This document shows, in pieces, positions 33,558 to 42,181 of a stretch of 64,000 nucleotides of DNA. The position numbers and the translations under genes are program-made. The DNA is from Paracoccaceae bacterium (GTDB lineage: Bacteria; Pseudomonadota; Alphaproteobacteria; Rhodobacterales; Rhodobacteraceae). The stretch lies in the NCBI GenBank assembly GCA_947504705.1, contig CANNIA010000012.1:33471-97470 (forward strand), written 5' to 3'. The notes below the pieces were generated by a model. That model did no database searches and was not told the DNA's origin. It worked only from the letters and a program-made list of their open reading frames with translations. How positions within the stretch are numbered: position 1 is the first letter of the stretch; each line of letters opens with the position of its first letter.

Positions 33558-34394
33558 ATGAAACTTCTTCGCTATGGCCCGCAGGGTCAGGAAAAACCCG
33601 GCCTCATGGACGCCAAGGGCCAGATCCGTGACCTGTCGGCCCATATCGCCGACCTTGGCGGCGCGGTGCTGACCAACCTTGACGCCCTGCGCGCCATCGA
33701 CCCCGAAAGCCTGCCCCTTGTGCAGGGCAACCCCCGCCTAGGCCCCTGCGTCTCTGACACGGGCAAGTTCGTCTGCATCGGCCTCAACTACGCCGACCAC
33801 GCCGCCGAAAGCGGCTCCAAGGTCCCGCCCGAACCGATCATCTTCATGAAGGCCAGCTCGGCCATCTGCGGCCCCGACGACCCGATCCTGATCCCGCGCG
33901 GATCGGTCAAGACCGACTGGGAGGTCGAGCTTGGTATTGTCATCGGCAAACCGGGCAAATACATCCCCGAAGCCGAGGCGCTCTCCCACATCGCTGGCTA
34001 CTGCGTGATCAACGACGTCTCGGAGCGCGCCTTCCAGACCGAACGCTCGGGCCAGTGGACCAAGGGCAAAAGCTGCGACAATTTCGGCCCGATCGGCCCC
34101 TGGCTTGTCACCCCGGACGAGGTGCCCGACCCGCAGAACCTGCCGATGTGGCTGAAGGTCAACGGCGAGATGATGCAGAACGGCTCGACCGCGACGATGG
34201 TCTATGGCGCGGCCTTCCTTGTCGCCTACCTCAGCCAATTCTTCACGCTCCATCCCGGCGACGTCATCTCGACCGGCACTCCGCCCGGAGTCGGCATGGG
34301 CATGAAACCGCCGCGCTTCTTGAAGGCGGGCGATGTCGTGGAACTGGGCATCGAAGGCCTGGGTAAACAGCGACAGCTCTGCCTGCAGGACTGA
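33558..34394 (+). CDS. Fumarylacetoacetate hydrolase-family protein
   Basis: 278 residues. FAH signature: CIGLNYADHAAESG, EPIIFMKASSAICGPDD, the metal-site acids in TDWEVELGIVIGK (E-x-E with a later Asp in VINDVSERAFQ), KSCDNFGPIGPWLVT and GDVISTGTPPGVGMGM. It hydrolyses or decarboxylates 2-keto acids using Mg2+; relatives act in sugar-acid (2,4-diketo-3-deoxy-L-fuconate) or aromatic degradation. The exact substrate is undetermined. SD: CCGAAGGACC. Confidence 0.9.
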   Translation: MKLLRYGPQGQEKPGLMDAKGQIRDLSAHIADLGGAVLTNLDALRAIDPESLPLVQGNPRLGPCVSDTGKFVCIGLNYADHAAESGSKVPPEPIIFMKASSAICGPDDPILIPRGSVKTDWEVELGIVIGKPGKYIPEAEALSHIAGYCVINDVSERAFQTERSGQWTKGKSCDNFGPIGPWLVTPDEVPDPQNLPMWLKVNGEMMQNGSTATMVYGAAFLVAYLSQFFTLHPGDVISTGTPPGVGMGMKPPRFLKAGDVVELGIEGLGKQRQLCLQD

Positions 34395-34405
34395 CCTGCC
34401 AACCC

Positions 34406-34452
34406 CCTAAGATTTAAATCAAATTGCGCTTTCTCTTCCCCAAGTATCCCAC
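34406..34452 (-). repeat. Dispersed AAGCGCAATTTGA element, copy 2
   Basis: Minus strand: GTGGGATACTTGGGGAAGAG then AAAGCGCAATTTGATTTAAA. It matches copy 1 at 5284-5328 at most positions over about 45 bp. It lies directly 3' of the FAH gene. Confidence 0.6.
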
Positions 34453-34498
34453 GGGTAGACCGACGGTTGGACCATTGGTTCAAGCACCCGTCGGGCTG

Positions 34499-34521
34499 GC
34501 GAGGGGTGTGAAACCCCTCGC
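34499..34521. terminator. Hairpin between convergent FAH and DUF900 genes
   Basis: Perfect 9-bp stem GCGAGGGGT / ACCCCTCGC with a 5-nt loop, extended by GGCTG...TGCCAG flanks. No T-tract on either side; it may be a factor-assisted bidirectional terminator. Confidence 0.5.
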
Positions 34522-34561
34522 TGCTGCCAGCGCCGCAAAAGCCCGGCTGGCAAAACTATCC

Positions 34562-35710
34562 CTATTGCCCCGTCACCTGCGGCAAGCAGGTTTCCGGCGC
34601 GGCATTCGGATCGCGGCAGGGGCTTGACCGATAGGGGCTGGATGGCGGGGACAGGATCACCTCGGTCGCATTGCGCACCGACAAGGCGATCCCGGGCAGA
34701 AGGCCAACGCGCTTGCGGGCGTCATTCCGGAAGGCCTGGTCAATGCCGATGATCCCACCGAACAGCCTCAGAAGGGCCGGGTTCTCGCCCAGGTTCAAAT
34801 GCCCGGTGCCTACGTTGAAGGCGGCAGTGTCCAGATAGGTGACCTCAAGGTCCGAAATCCGCTCCACGCTGGCCAGATTGCCCAACCGACCCTCGCCGCC
34901 CGCGATGGTTGACGACACCCCCAGCACCCGATCCCGCGAGCTGCCAAAAATCACGAAAGGCTGCGGCAGCGTGCCGATATCCTGCACCTCGGCCCGGAAC
35001 ACATCTACATCCAGATCCGGCGCGATCAGGACAACGCCTGCAATATGGTCCAACGCGTGCGGACCATCCCGCAGCACCATCTGGCGCAAAGCCTCCATCG
35101 TGACGAAAGCCCCCATCGAATGGGCGACGATCACGATGTCGCTGGCACCAGCGTCCTCGACCTCGTGCAGCAGTGCCTCGAACCCCGACCGCGCGAACAG
35201 CACCGAATCCCGGTCATGTACATAGCCCAGCGCCGACCCGCGTGAGGGCCAAGCGTAATGCACCGCCACCCCCGGCACCTCAAGGTCATGGTGCATCTGC
35301 GCCACCCGATAGACCCCTTCGGCCATCGTGTTGTTGAAGCCATGCACATAGACGACCGTATCGGTCTGGCCGCTGGCCTTCATCTCGTCCCGCAGCGCCG
35401 CACTGAACTCCAAGGCCGAGGCGAAGCGGGTTTCATCCAGCACCAAAAAGTCGCGCGCGGCATCAGGCTTTCGGGTCCGGGGCGGCCAATTCAGCTCTCC
35501 CGGGGTCCGTTCGGGCGGGATCGAGATGGCATAGCGCAGGAAATCCGCCTCGGGTGAGCGTTCGTAGCCATAGCCATCCGGCCCGGCAAGCCGTGTCGTG
35601 GCCACGAAAATGGCTTCCGGATCGCCGCCAGTTGCCGCCGGGGCCAGGGTGAAATCCCCACGCGCAGCGCAACCTGCGCAGAGAAAAAGAACCAGAACCA
35701 ACCGCCGCAC
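34562..35710 (-). CDS. DUF900 alpha/beta-hydrolase lipoprotein
   Basis: 382 residues, GTG start. Lipobox LFLCAGC gives a lipidated Cys at about 15. Then the DUF900 pattern: EAIFVATTR, TVVYVHGFNNTMAEG (HGF-N), VHYAWPSRGSALGY, nucleophile Ser in VIVAHSMGAFVTMEA and a C-terminal His in VGTGHLNLG. Predicted outer-membrane- or periplasm-anchored serine hydrolase; substrate unknown. The upstream short frame ends only 3 bp before this start, so translation may be coupled. Convergent with the FAH gene. Confidence 0.87.
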   Translation of the reverse strand: MRRLVLVLFLCAGCAARGDFTLAPAATGGDPEAIFVATTRLAGPDGYGYERSPEADFLRYAISIPPERTPGELNWPPRTRKPDAARDFLVLDETRFASALEFSAALRDEMKASGQTDTVVYVHGFNNTMAEGVYRVAQMHHDLEVPGVAVHYAWPSRGSALGYVHDRDSVLFARSGFEALLHEVEDAGASDIVIVAHSMGAFVTMEALRQMVLRDGPHALDHIAGVVLIAPDLDVDVFRAEVQDIGTLPQPFVIFGSSRDRVLGVSSTIAGGEGRLGNLASVERISDLEVTYLDTAAFNVGTGHLNLGENPALLRLFGGIIGIDQAFRNDARKRVGLLPGIALSVRNATEVILSPPSSPYRSSPCRDPNAAPETCLPQVTGQ

Positions 35711-35713
35711 TGC

Positions 35714-35854
35714 TCACCTCTTCGGGTTTCCCCCAGACTCTGCCTTGTGGGAGTCGAGGTCAAGCGCTTGCTTGGCCTGCGGCGATCCACCGCCACAGAA
35801 ACAACAGCGGCTTTCCCCCTTGGCCAACGCCGCAACGGGCCTTAGCGTGGACAC
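35714..35854 (-). CDS. Possible 46-aa protein coupled to the DUF900 gene
   Basis: GTG-started frame ending 3 bp before the DUF900 GTG. The product has a CCFCGGGSPQAKQALDLDSH core with three close Cys and ends in ESGGNPKR. Its stop region (GAAGAGGTGA) contains the SD of the downstream gene, which suggests translational coupling. Against it: no good SD of its own and no family recognised. Kept as a low-confidence candidate. Confidence 0.3.
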   Translation of the reverse strand: MSTLRPVAALAKGESRCCFCGGGSPQAKQALDLDSHKAESGGNPKR

Positions 35855-35875
35855 GGTATAGGAAAGGCCCGACCC

Positions 35876-36835
35876 ATGACCGACCCCAAGACTGGCCCAA
35901 AGATTGGCCCAAAGATTGGCCCCAAGATTGGCCCCAAGGCCGACCACGTCTCGACCCACCAGGCCGAAGAAGACGCCCGCAACGAACAGATCCTGATCTG
36001 GGTGGACGGCCACCTTAAACCCAAGGCCGAGGCGGTCGTGTCGGTCTATGACAGCGGCTTCATGCTGGGCGATGGGGTCTGGGAAGGCATCCGGCTTTAC
36101 AACGGGCGCTGGTCCTTCATTCAGGAACATATCGACCGGTTGTTCGAGGCCGCCAAGGCCATCGATCTGGATATCGCCCGCACCAAGCAGCAGGTCATCG
36201 ACGCCGTGCTGGAAACCCAAGCCGCGAATGGCATGACCAACGACGCCCATTGCCGGTTGATGGTCACGCGCGGGGTCAAGACCCGGCCCTTCCAGAACCC
36301 CCGCCTGTCGCAGCAAGGCCCGACAATGGTGATCATCATGGAACATAGCCGCCAAAAACTGCCGCGCCCGATCACCCTTGCCACCGTGCCGCACCTGCGG
36401 GGCCTGCCGATGACACAGGACCCGAAGCTCAACTCGCACAGCAAGCTGAACTGCATCCTGGCCTGCATCGCCGCCCAAAAGGCCGGGGCGGATGAGGCCT
36501 TGATGCTGGACGTGCATGGCTTTGTGAACACCACCAACGCCTGCAACTTCTTCATCGTCCGCAAGGGGCAGGTCTGGACCAGCACGGGCGACTATTGCAT
36601 GAACGGGATCACCCGCCAAAAGGTCATCGACCTTTGCCGCGCCAACGACATCCCGGTCTTTGAACGCAACTTCTCGCTCGTCGACACCTATGGCGCGGAT
36701 GAGGCGTTCCTGACCGGCACCTTCGGCGCACAGACCCCGGTGGGCAGCATCGACGGGCGGCAAATCGGCACCGGCCAGATCGGCCCGATGACCGAACGCC
36801 TGCGCGGGCTTTACAAGCAGATGGTGGGGGCGTGA
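35876..36835 (+). CDS. Class IV PLP aminotransferase (D-amino-acid / branched-chain aminotransferase type)
   Basis: 319 residues. Fold-type IV transaminase: WVDGHLKPKAEAVVSVYDSG, GDGVWEGIRLY, PLP Lys190 in NSHSKLNCILACIAAQ, then ADEALMLDVHGFVNTTNACNFF and GITRQKVIDLC. The first 25 residues include four copies of (K-[TI]-G-P), encoded by a 12-bp tandem repeat, which is not family sequence. Substrate not predictable between D-amino acids, branched-chain amino acids and omega-amines. SD AGGAAAGG. It starts an operon with the dioxygenase gene (stop TGA overlaps the possible GTG start) and the sulfotransferase-like gene. Confidence 0.9.
   Translation: MTDPKTGPKIGPKIGPKIGPKADHVSTHQAEEDARNEQILIWVDGHLKPKAEAVVSVYDSGFMLGDGVWEGIRLYNGRWSFIQEHIDRLFEAAKAIDLDIARTKQQVIDAVLETQAANGMTNDAHCRLMVTRGVKTRPFQNPRLSQQGPTMVIIMEHSRQKLPRPITLATVPHLRGLPMTQDPKLNSHSKLNCILACIAAQKAGADEALMLDVHGFVNTTNACNFFIVRKGQVWTSTGDYCMNGITRQKVIDLCRANDIPVFERNFSLVDTYGADEAFLTGTFGAQTPVGSIDGRQIGTGQIGPMTERLRGLYKQMVGA
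35888..35935 (+). repeat. 12-bp tandem repeat, four units, in an aminotransferase N-terminus
   Basis: Units AAGACTGGCCCA, AAGATTGGCCCA, AAGATTGGCCCC and AAGATTGGCCCC, in frame, encoding KTGP/KIGP. Copy number could change by slippage without a frameshift. Confidence 0.9.
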
Positions 36836-36837
36836 CG

Positions 36838-38022
36838 ATGGAAAATTTCGACCGGTGGCGCACCTTGGTCAGCCGCACGTTCCTGCGGGCAGTGGATTGC
36901 AAGTTGGCCGATCTCGCTGACCTGTGTCAGGAAGAGACCGATAGCAGTCTATATCCGCTTGCCGCCGAGATTGCGAAGAACGTGCCGATCTACAATTGCC
37001 CGGAACTTCTGCCGCGCCTGTCGGACCCCGGCTTAGCGCAAAGCCTGATGGCCGAATGGGCCGATGCCTTCGAATTTGGCCCCGGCGTGGTCGTCCTGCA
37101 GGGGGCCGAGCCTGACCTTGCCATACTGGACCAAGCCTCCGACATCTTCCGCGACCTGATCGACCGGCAAAACCGCGCGGGCACTGGCGGCGGTGACCAT
37201 TTCGCCAAGCCCGGCGCGAATGACCGGCTGTGGAACAGCCTTGAAAAGCACTGCCTGGCCGACCCCGCGAATTTCGCCCGCTACTACGCCAACCCCTTCT
37301 TGGCCCTCGTCAGTCAGGCCTGGCTTGGCCCCTACTACCAGATGACGGCCCAGCTGAACGTCGTGAACCCTGGCGGGGCCGCGCAAAGCCCGCACCGCGA
37401 CTATCACCTTGGCTTTCAGTCCGCCGATGCCGTGGCCCGCTATCCCGCGCATGTCCACCACATGTCGCCCATGCTGACGCTGCAAGGCGCGATTGCCCAT
37501 GTTGATGCTGAGGTCGAGGCGGGGCCGACGCTCCTCCTCCCCCAAAGCCAGAAATATGCCGCCGGGTATCTGGCCACCTCGCGCCCCGAGTTCCGCGACT
37601 ATTTCCACGCAAATGCCGTGCAACTGCCGCTGAAGAAGGGCGACATGCTCTTCTTCTCGCCCGCCCTCTTCCATGCCGCCGGGACCAACCGAACCAAGAA
37701 CGTCAAACGGATGGTGAACCTGTTCCAGGTCTCCTCCGCCTATGGCCGCGCTATGGAAAGCATCGACCGCACCGCCATGGTCAAGGCGCTTTACCCGGCC
37801 CTTCTGGCCGCCAAGGACCTGACCGAAGACCAGATCGCCAATGCCATCGCCGCCAGTGCCGAGGGCTACAGCTTCCCCACCAATCTTGACCGCGACCCGC
37901 CGCTGGGGGGACTTGCGCCCAAAAGCCAAGCCGCCCTCGTTCACGAAGCCCTCGCCGCCCGTTGGACGCCAGAAGCCCTGAACGCCGCCCTCGACACCCA
38001 AGCCGCAAAGCGTTTGCCATGA
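36838..38022 (+). CDS. Phytanoyl-CoA dioxygenase (PhyH) family protein
   Basis: 394 residues. Double-stranded beta-helix Fe(II)/2-oxoglutarate oxygenase: iron ligands His186 and Asp188 in SPHRDYHLGFQ, distal His279 in LFFSPALFHAAGTNRT, and a following Arg291 (VKRMVNLFQV) for 2-oxoglutarate. VEAGPTLLLPQSQK fits the family. It probably hydroxylates a small molecule; substrate unknown. ATG at 36838 with GGGGG upstream (GTG 36832 overlaps the aminotransferase stop). The next gene starts inside this stop codon (ATGA), so the operon is translationally coupled. Confidence 0.88.
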   Translation: MENFDRWRTLVSRTFLRAVDCKLADLADLCQEETDSSLYPLAAEIAKNVPIYNCPELLPRLSDPGLAQSLMAEWADAFEFGPGVVVLQGAEPDLAILDQASDIFRDLIDRQNRAGTGGGDHFAKPGANDRLWNSLEKHCLADPANFARYYANPFLALVSQAWLGPYYQMTAQLNVVNPGGAAQSPHRDYHLGFQSADAVARYPAHVHHMSPMLTLQGAIAHVDAEVEAGPTLLLPQSQKYAAGYLATSRPEFRDYFHANAVQLPLKKGDMLFFSPALFHAAGTNRTKNVKRMVNLFQVSSAYGRAMESIDRTAMVKALYPALLAAKDLTEDQIANAIAASAEGYSFPTNLDRDPPLGGLAPKSQAALVHEALAARWTPEALNAALDTQAAKRLP

Positions 38023-38750
38023 AAATAGCCCCCCTCCGGATCGCCATGTGGTCCGGCCCCCGGAACCTTTCCACCGCGATGCTGTATTCCTTTGCTGCGC
38101 GCGGCGATTGCGCCGTCTGGGACGAACCCTTCTACGCCGCCTATCTGCACGCCACCGGCATCGATCACCCGATGAAGGCCGAGGTCATCGCGGCCGGTGA
38201 ACCCGACCCCGCCCACGTGGCCGCAGCCTGCCTTAGCCCAAACCCCAACGGCCAGCCCCTCTGGTACCAAAAGCACATGACCATGCACATGATCCCCGCC
38301 TTTGACCGGGGGTTCCTGAAAGGCCTGACCAACGCCTTCCTGATCCGCCACCCCGCACGCGTCATCGCCAGCTATGCGCAAAAGCGTGAAGCCCCGACGT
38401 TGGCCGACTTGGGCTTTCTGCAACAGGCCCAGCTCTTCGACCAGGTCGCCGACAGGGACGGCACCGCCCCCCCGGTCATCGCCGCCGAAACGATCCGAGC
38501 CAATCCCGAACGCGCGCTCTCTGCCCTTTGCAAAGCGCTGAATATCCCCTTCACCAAAGCCATGCTGAGCTGGCCTGAAGGCCCCAAACCTTATGACGGC
38601 GCCTGGGCCCCGCATTGGTACAACGCCGTCCACCGCTCCACCGGCTTTGGCGATCCCGAAGGGCCGCTGCCAGTGCTTTCCCCCGACGACCAACGTCTCG
38701 CCGATCAGGCGATGCCGTCCTATGAACGCCTCGCCCAGATCGCCCTTTGA
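38019..38750 (+). CDS. Sulfotransferase-like P-loop protein
   Basis: 243 residues. 5'-phosphosulfate-binding loop region RIAMWSGPRNLSTAMLYSF near the N-terminus, and the 3'-phosphate site in FLIRHPARVIASYAQKR (Arg and Ser). The length and layout match the bacterial sulfotransferase-like family often annotated next to branched-chain aminotransferases. If active it would transfer sulfate from PAPS; this is inference, and some relatives may be inactive. ATGA overlap with the PhyH gene; the TAP-type hydrolase starts 11 bp downstream. Confidence 0.82.
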   Translation: MKIAPLRIAMWSGPRNLSTAMLYSFAARGDCAVWDEPFYAAYLHATGIDHPMKAEVIAAGEPDPAHVAAACLSPNPNGQPLWYQKHMTMHMIPAFDRGFLKGLTNAFLIRHPARVIASYAQKREAPTLADLGFLQQAQLFDQVADRDGTAPPVIAAETIRANPERALSALCKALNIPFTKAMLSWPEGPKPYDGAWAPHWYNAVHRSTGFGDPEGPLPVLSPDDQRLADQAMPSYERLAQIAL

Positions 38751-38761
38751 AAGGCCCCCGC

Positions 38762-40702
38762 ATGCGCCACGCCCTTGTTGCTCTTGGCCTTCTGGCAAGC
38801 CCCGGCTTAGCCCAGACCACGCAGGTTCCGCCAACGCCAACCACTGTCTCCTTGGCCGATGCCACAGCCGGGCTTGACCTTCAGCTTTGCGAGATGTCGT
38901 CGCTGTCCTGCGCCACCTTGGCCTTACCCCTGAACCCAAGGGCGAACGACCCCGACCAGACTATCGACATCTCTTTTGCCCTCTCCTTCGCCCATGTCGA
39001 AAGCCGGGGCATCCTGTTTTATGTCGTGGGCGGGCCGGGCGGATCCGGCCTTGCCTCAGCCGAGAATTATCTGTCGGCTTTCGACCCAAGCCTGACCGAC
39101 TATATGGACATCGTCTTCATCGACCAGCGCGGCACCGGGCCGGATCACGGGCTGTCCTGCCCGGTGGCACAGGCGGTCTTCGACACCGCCCCCGCCTCGC
39201 TGGACGTTCCCGAGGCGGTGCTGGAAACCGCGAAAGCCTATGTCACCGACTGCATCGCCGAACTGGATGCTGACGCACTGCTGCCCTTTGTCGACAGCGA
39301 CCACGCCATCGCCGATTTCGAGGCGTTTCGGCAGAGGATCGGCGCACCCAAGGTCTGGCTTTACGGCGAAAGCTATGGAACCCAATTCGTCCAAGCCTAT
39401 GCCACCCAACACCCTGATGCCGTGCGCGGGGTGATTGTCGATGGCGTGGTCGACCTGACCCTTGACACCGAAGGCTTCTATCGCAGCTACACCCTTGCCG
39501 CCGAAAAGATCCTCGCCCGGACGTTCGACGCCTGCGCCAATATCCCCGACTGCGCCCACGACATGGGGGGCGATGCGGCAACGGTTTACGACGCGCTGGC
39601 CAAGCGGCTGCAGGAAGGGCCGGTCATGGTGCCCCTGACTTTAGGCGACGGCAGCCAGAAGGATCAGCCGCTGACCGGCGCCCTTCTGGAAACCAACGCC
39701 TTCTACGCGCTTTACTCCCCCGAAGGCCGGGCCGAGTTTCTGCGCGATCTTGCCTCCGCCGGGCGCGGCGACCTTGGGCCGATGCTGCAGCTTGGCTATT
39801 CCAACCTTTACATCGACCCCGAAACCGGCGTCGGAATGGAGGATCCCGGCTGGTTCGGGGCCGCCTATTATGCGATCACCTGTGCGGATTATGGCAGCGG
39901 CACCGGCACGCCAGACGAACGCGCCCGGCGCATTCTGGACGAAGCCCGGGCCTTTGCCCCCATGGCTCCGCGCCTCTTTCGGTCCTATTACCTTGAACGC
40001 ATCGCCTGCGCCTATTGGCCCTATCAGGGCCCCGACAAAAGGCCCGAACCCTTTGCTGGCGGCGACTATCCCACCCTTGTCCTGAACGGCACGGCTGATC
40101 CGATCACGCCGATCCCGATGTCCTACTCCGTGCTGGATCACGCCCGGAATTCCTATGGCGTCTTCATGGAGGGCGGCCCACATGTGACTTGGGGCCGTGG
40201 ACTAGATTGCCCAGACACGGTGGTTCAGGCGCTGCTTTACGACGGCATTTTGCCCAGCGCCCACGAACAGCGCTGCGAACAGGATTTCATCGCCGATTAC
40301 CTGCCGCTGACCCTCACCGATCCGGCCCAGATGCAGGACGCCTTCATCGTGGCCCGCGCCGTCGAGACTGAACTTTACGCCTGGCTGCCCCTTGGAAACT
40401 GGGACGGCGAAAGCGTGACCAGCTTTGGCTGCCCCCAAGGCGGCACCGTCTCCCTCGCCGCGACCTCATCGGGGACAGCCTACGGGTTTGATGCCTGCCA
40501 ATTTTGGCCGAACCTTTCGCTGACCGGCACTGGCGAAGAAATCTCCATGGACGCAATGGGCGACGGCCTGACCCTGACGCTGTCGGTCACCGGCAGCCAG
40601 ACAGGCGAGATCACCTATCAGTCCAGCAATTGGGATGACAGCTACGCCCTCACCGGCACATGGAACGACCACCCCGCCGCCCTTTCGCGTGACTGGCCGT
40701 AA
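38762..40702 (+). CDS. Exported TAP-type alpha/beta hydrolase (proline-iminopeptidase-like)
   Basis: 646 residues. Signal peptide MRHALVALGLLASPGLAQ, an alpha/beta hydrolase with GGPGGSGLAS (oxyanion HGxxx variant), nucleophile Ser in YGESYGTQFVQ, Asp in NGTADPITP and His in EGGPHVTWG, the layout of the tripeptidyl-aminopeptidase (TAP) group. From about 500 a C-terminal beta-rich extension without family assignment (WLPLGNWDGESVTSFG and onward) follows. Last gene of the operon 35876-40702; ATG at 38762 with AAGG upstream. Substrate: probably peptides or amides in the periplasm. Confidence 0.85.
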   Translation: MRHALVALGLLASPGLAQTTQVPPTPTTVSLADATAGLDLQLCEMSSLSCATLALPLNPRANDPDQTIDISFALSFAHVESRGILFYVVGGPGGSGLASAENYLSAFDPSLTDYMDIVFIDQRGTGPDHGLSCPVAQAVFDTAPASLDVPEAVLETAKAYVTDCIAELDADALLPFVDSDHAIADFEAFRQRIGAPKVWLYGESYGTQFVQAYATQHPDAVRGVIVDGVVDLTLDTEGFYRSYTLAAEKILARTFDACANIPDCAHDMGGDAATVYDALAKRLQEGPVMVPLTLGDGSQKDQPLTGALLETNAFYALYSPEGRAEFLRDLASAGRGDLGPMLQLGYSNLYIDPETGVGMEDPGWFGAAYYAITCADYGSGTGTPDERARRILDEARAFAPMAPRLFRSYYLERIACAYWPYQGPDKRPEPFAGGDYPTLVLNGTADPITPIPMSYSVLDHARNSYGVFMEGGPHVTWGRGLDCPDTVVQALLYDGILPSAHEQRCEQDFIADYLPLTLTDPAQMQDAFIVARAVETELYAWLPLGNWDGESVTSFGCPQGGTVSLAATSSGTAYGFDACQFWPNLSLTGTGEEISMDAMGDGLTLTLSVTGSQTGEITYQSSNWDDSYALTGTWNDHPAALSRDWP

Positions 40703-40753
40703 CGGTCGGGAACCTCGCCATTCCACGGCCCGCCATGCCCGAACCAAAAGTTA

Positions 40754-40773
40754 AGGGGGCGTAAACGCCCCCT
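40754..40773 (-). terminator. Terminator downstream of argG (possibly bidirectional)
   Basis: AGGGGGCG / CGCCCCCT stem (40754-40761, 40766-40773) with a TAAA loop; on the minus strand it is followed by TAACTTTTGG. It also lies 50 bp after the TAP-hydrolase stop. Confidence 0.65.
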
Positions 40774-40823
40774 CGTAACCCATTGATTCCGTTAGGGTCG
40801 ACAAATCTGTCCACGGTGGACGC

Positions 40824-42053
40824 TTACTTCTTGGCGACCCGGGCATTCCGGCTGGCGATCAGCCGCAGCCGCAGCGCGTTCAGCCGGATAAAGCCCTCGG
40901 CATCCTTCTGATCATAGGCCCCGGCATCGTCCTCGAAAGTGACGTGCCTTTCCGAATACAGCGAATGATCCGACCACCGCGCCACCGTCCGAGCTGAACC
41001 TTTGTAAAGCTTGACCCGGACAGTCCCGGTGACGTGCTCCTGGGTCTTGTCGATCAGGGCCTGCAGGGCCTCCCTCTCGGGCGAGAACCAGAACCCGTTG
41101 TAGATCAGCTCTGCATAGCGGGGCATGATGCTGTCCTTCAGATGGCCGGCCCCCGCATCCAGCGTGATCTGCTCGATTCCCCGGTGCGCCTCCAAAAGGA
41201 TCGTGCCGCCGGGGGTCTCATAAAGGCCCCGCGATTTCATCCCCACGAACCGGTTTTCCACCAGGTCCAGAAGGCCAACCCCATGCTTGCCGCCGATATC
41301 GTTCAGGCGGGCAAGGATCGTGGCGGCCGACAGCGCCTCGCCGTTGATCGACACCGCATCGCCGCGTTCAAAGCCGATCTCGACATATTCGGCCACATCG
41401 GGGGCCTTTTCCACCGGCGTCACGCGCTGATAGACGAATTCCGGAGCTTCTTCGGCCGGGTTCTCCAGCACTTTCCCCTCGGACGAGGTGTGCAGCAGGT
41501 TCGCATCGACGCTGAAAGGCGCCTCTCCGCGCTTGTCCTTGGCAATCGGAATCTGGTGGATTTCGGCGAATTCCAAGAGCTTCGTCCGGCTGGTCAGGTC
41601 CCACAGCCGCCACGGCGCGATGACCCTGATCGCCGGGTCCAAAGCTGCCGCAGACAGCTCGAAACGCACCTGATCGTTGCCCTTGCCGGTCGCCCCATGC
41701 GCCACGGCATCGGCCCCGGTTTCATGTGCGATCCGCACCAGATGCTGGCTGATCAGCGGGCGGGCAATCGATGTGCCCAGAAGATACAACCCCTCATATA
41801 AAGCATTGGCCCGGAACATCGGGAACACGAAGTCGCGGACGAATTCCTCGCGCACATCGACGATGTGGATATTCTTCGGGTCGATCCCCATCAGGACTGC
41901 CTTGGCCCGCGCCGGTTCCAGCTCTTCGCCCTGGCCAAGGTCGGCAGTAAAGGTCACCACCTCGCAGCCATATTCCGTTTGCAGCCACTTGAGGATGATC
42001 GAGGTATCAAGGCCCCCGGAATAGGCGAGGACGACTTTCTTGGGCTTTTGCAT
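40824..42053 (-). CDS. argG: Argininosuccinate synthase
   Basis: 409 residues. ATP-pyrophosphatase P-loop [16 protein letters not shown] (about 9-24), then [16 protein letters not shown] (citrulline/aspartate site) and the central signature [21 protein letters not shown]. It joins citrulline and aspartate in arginine synthesis. ATG at 42053; the frame upstream has no family sequence. Monocistronic here: the downstream terminator separates it, and the membrane-protein gene is divergent 128 bp away. Confidence 0.97.
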   Translation of the reverse strand: MQKPKKVVLAYSGGLDTSIILKWLQTEYGCEVVTFTADLGQGEELEPARAKAVLMGIDPKNIHIVDVREEFVRDFVFPMFRANALYEGLYLLGTSIARPLISQHLVRIAHETGADAVAHGATGKGNDQVRFELSAAALDPAIRVIAPWRLWDLTSRTKLLEFAEIHQIPIAKDKRGEAPFSVDANLLHTSSEGKVLENPAEEAPEFVYQRVTPVEKAPDVAEYVEIGFERGDAVSINGEALSAATILARLNDIGGKHGVGLLDLVENRFVGMKSRGLYETPGGTILLEAHRGIEQITLDAGAGHLKDSIMPRYAELIYNGFWFSPEREALQALIDKTQEHVTGTVRVKLYKGSARTVARWSDHSLYSERHVTFEDDAGAYDQKDAEGFIRLNALRLRLIASRNARVAKK

Positions 42054-42181
42054 GGCATGGCTCCGGCAGGGGTCTGCGAGGCGATTAGAACGAATGCGCC
42101 CAAAGGGCAAGAAGGCGGCGTGTTTGCGTTGACAGCGCGCGGAACCTGCGGGAAGGTCACGAGGTAGAACGGGATTTGAAC

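Noticed and set aside
35714..35835. A tRNA or small structured RNA in the gap before the DUF900 gene
   Set aside because: No cloverleaf can be formed on either strand; the region is better explained by a short coupled frame and a promoter.
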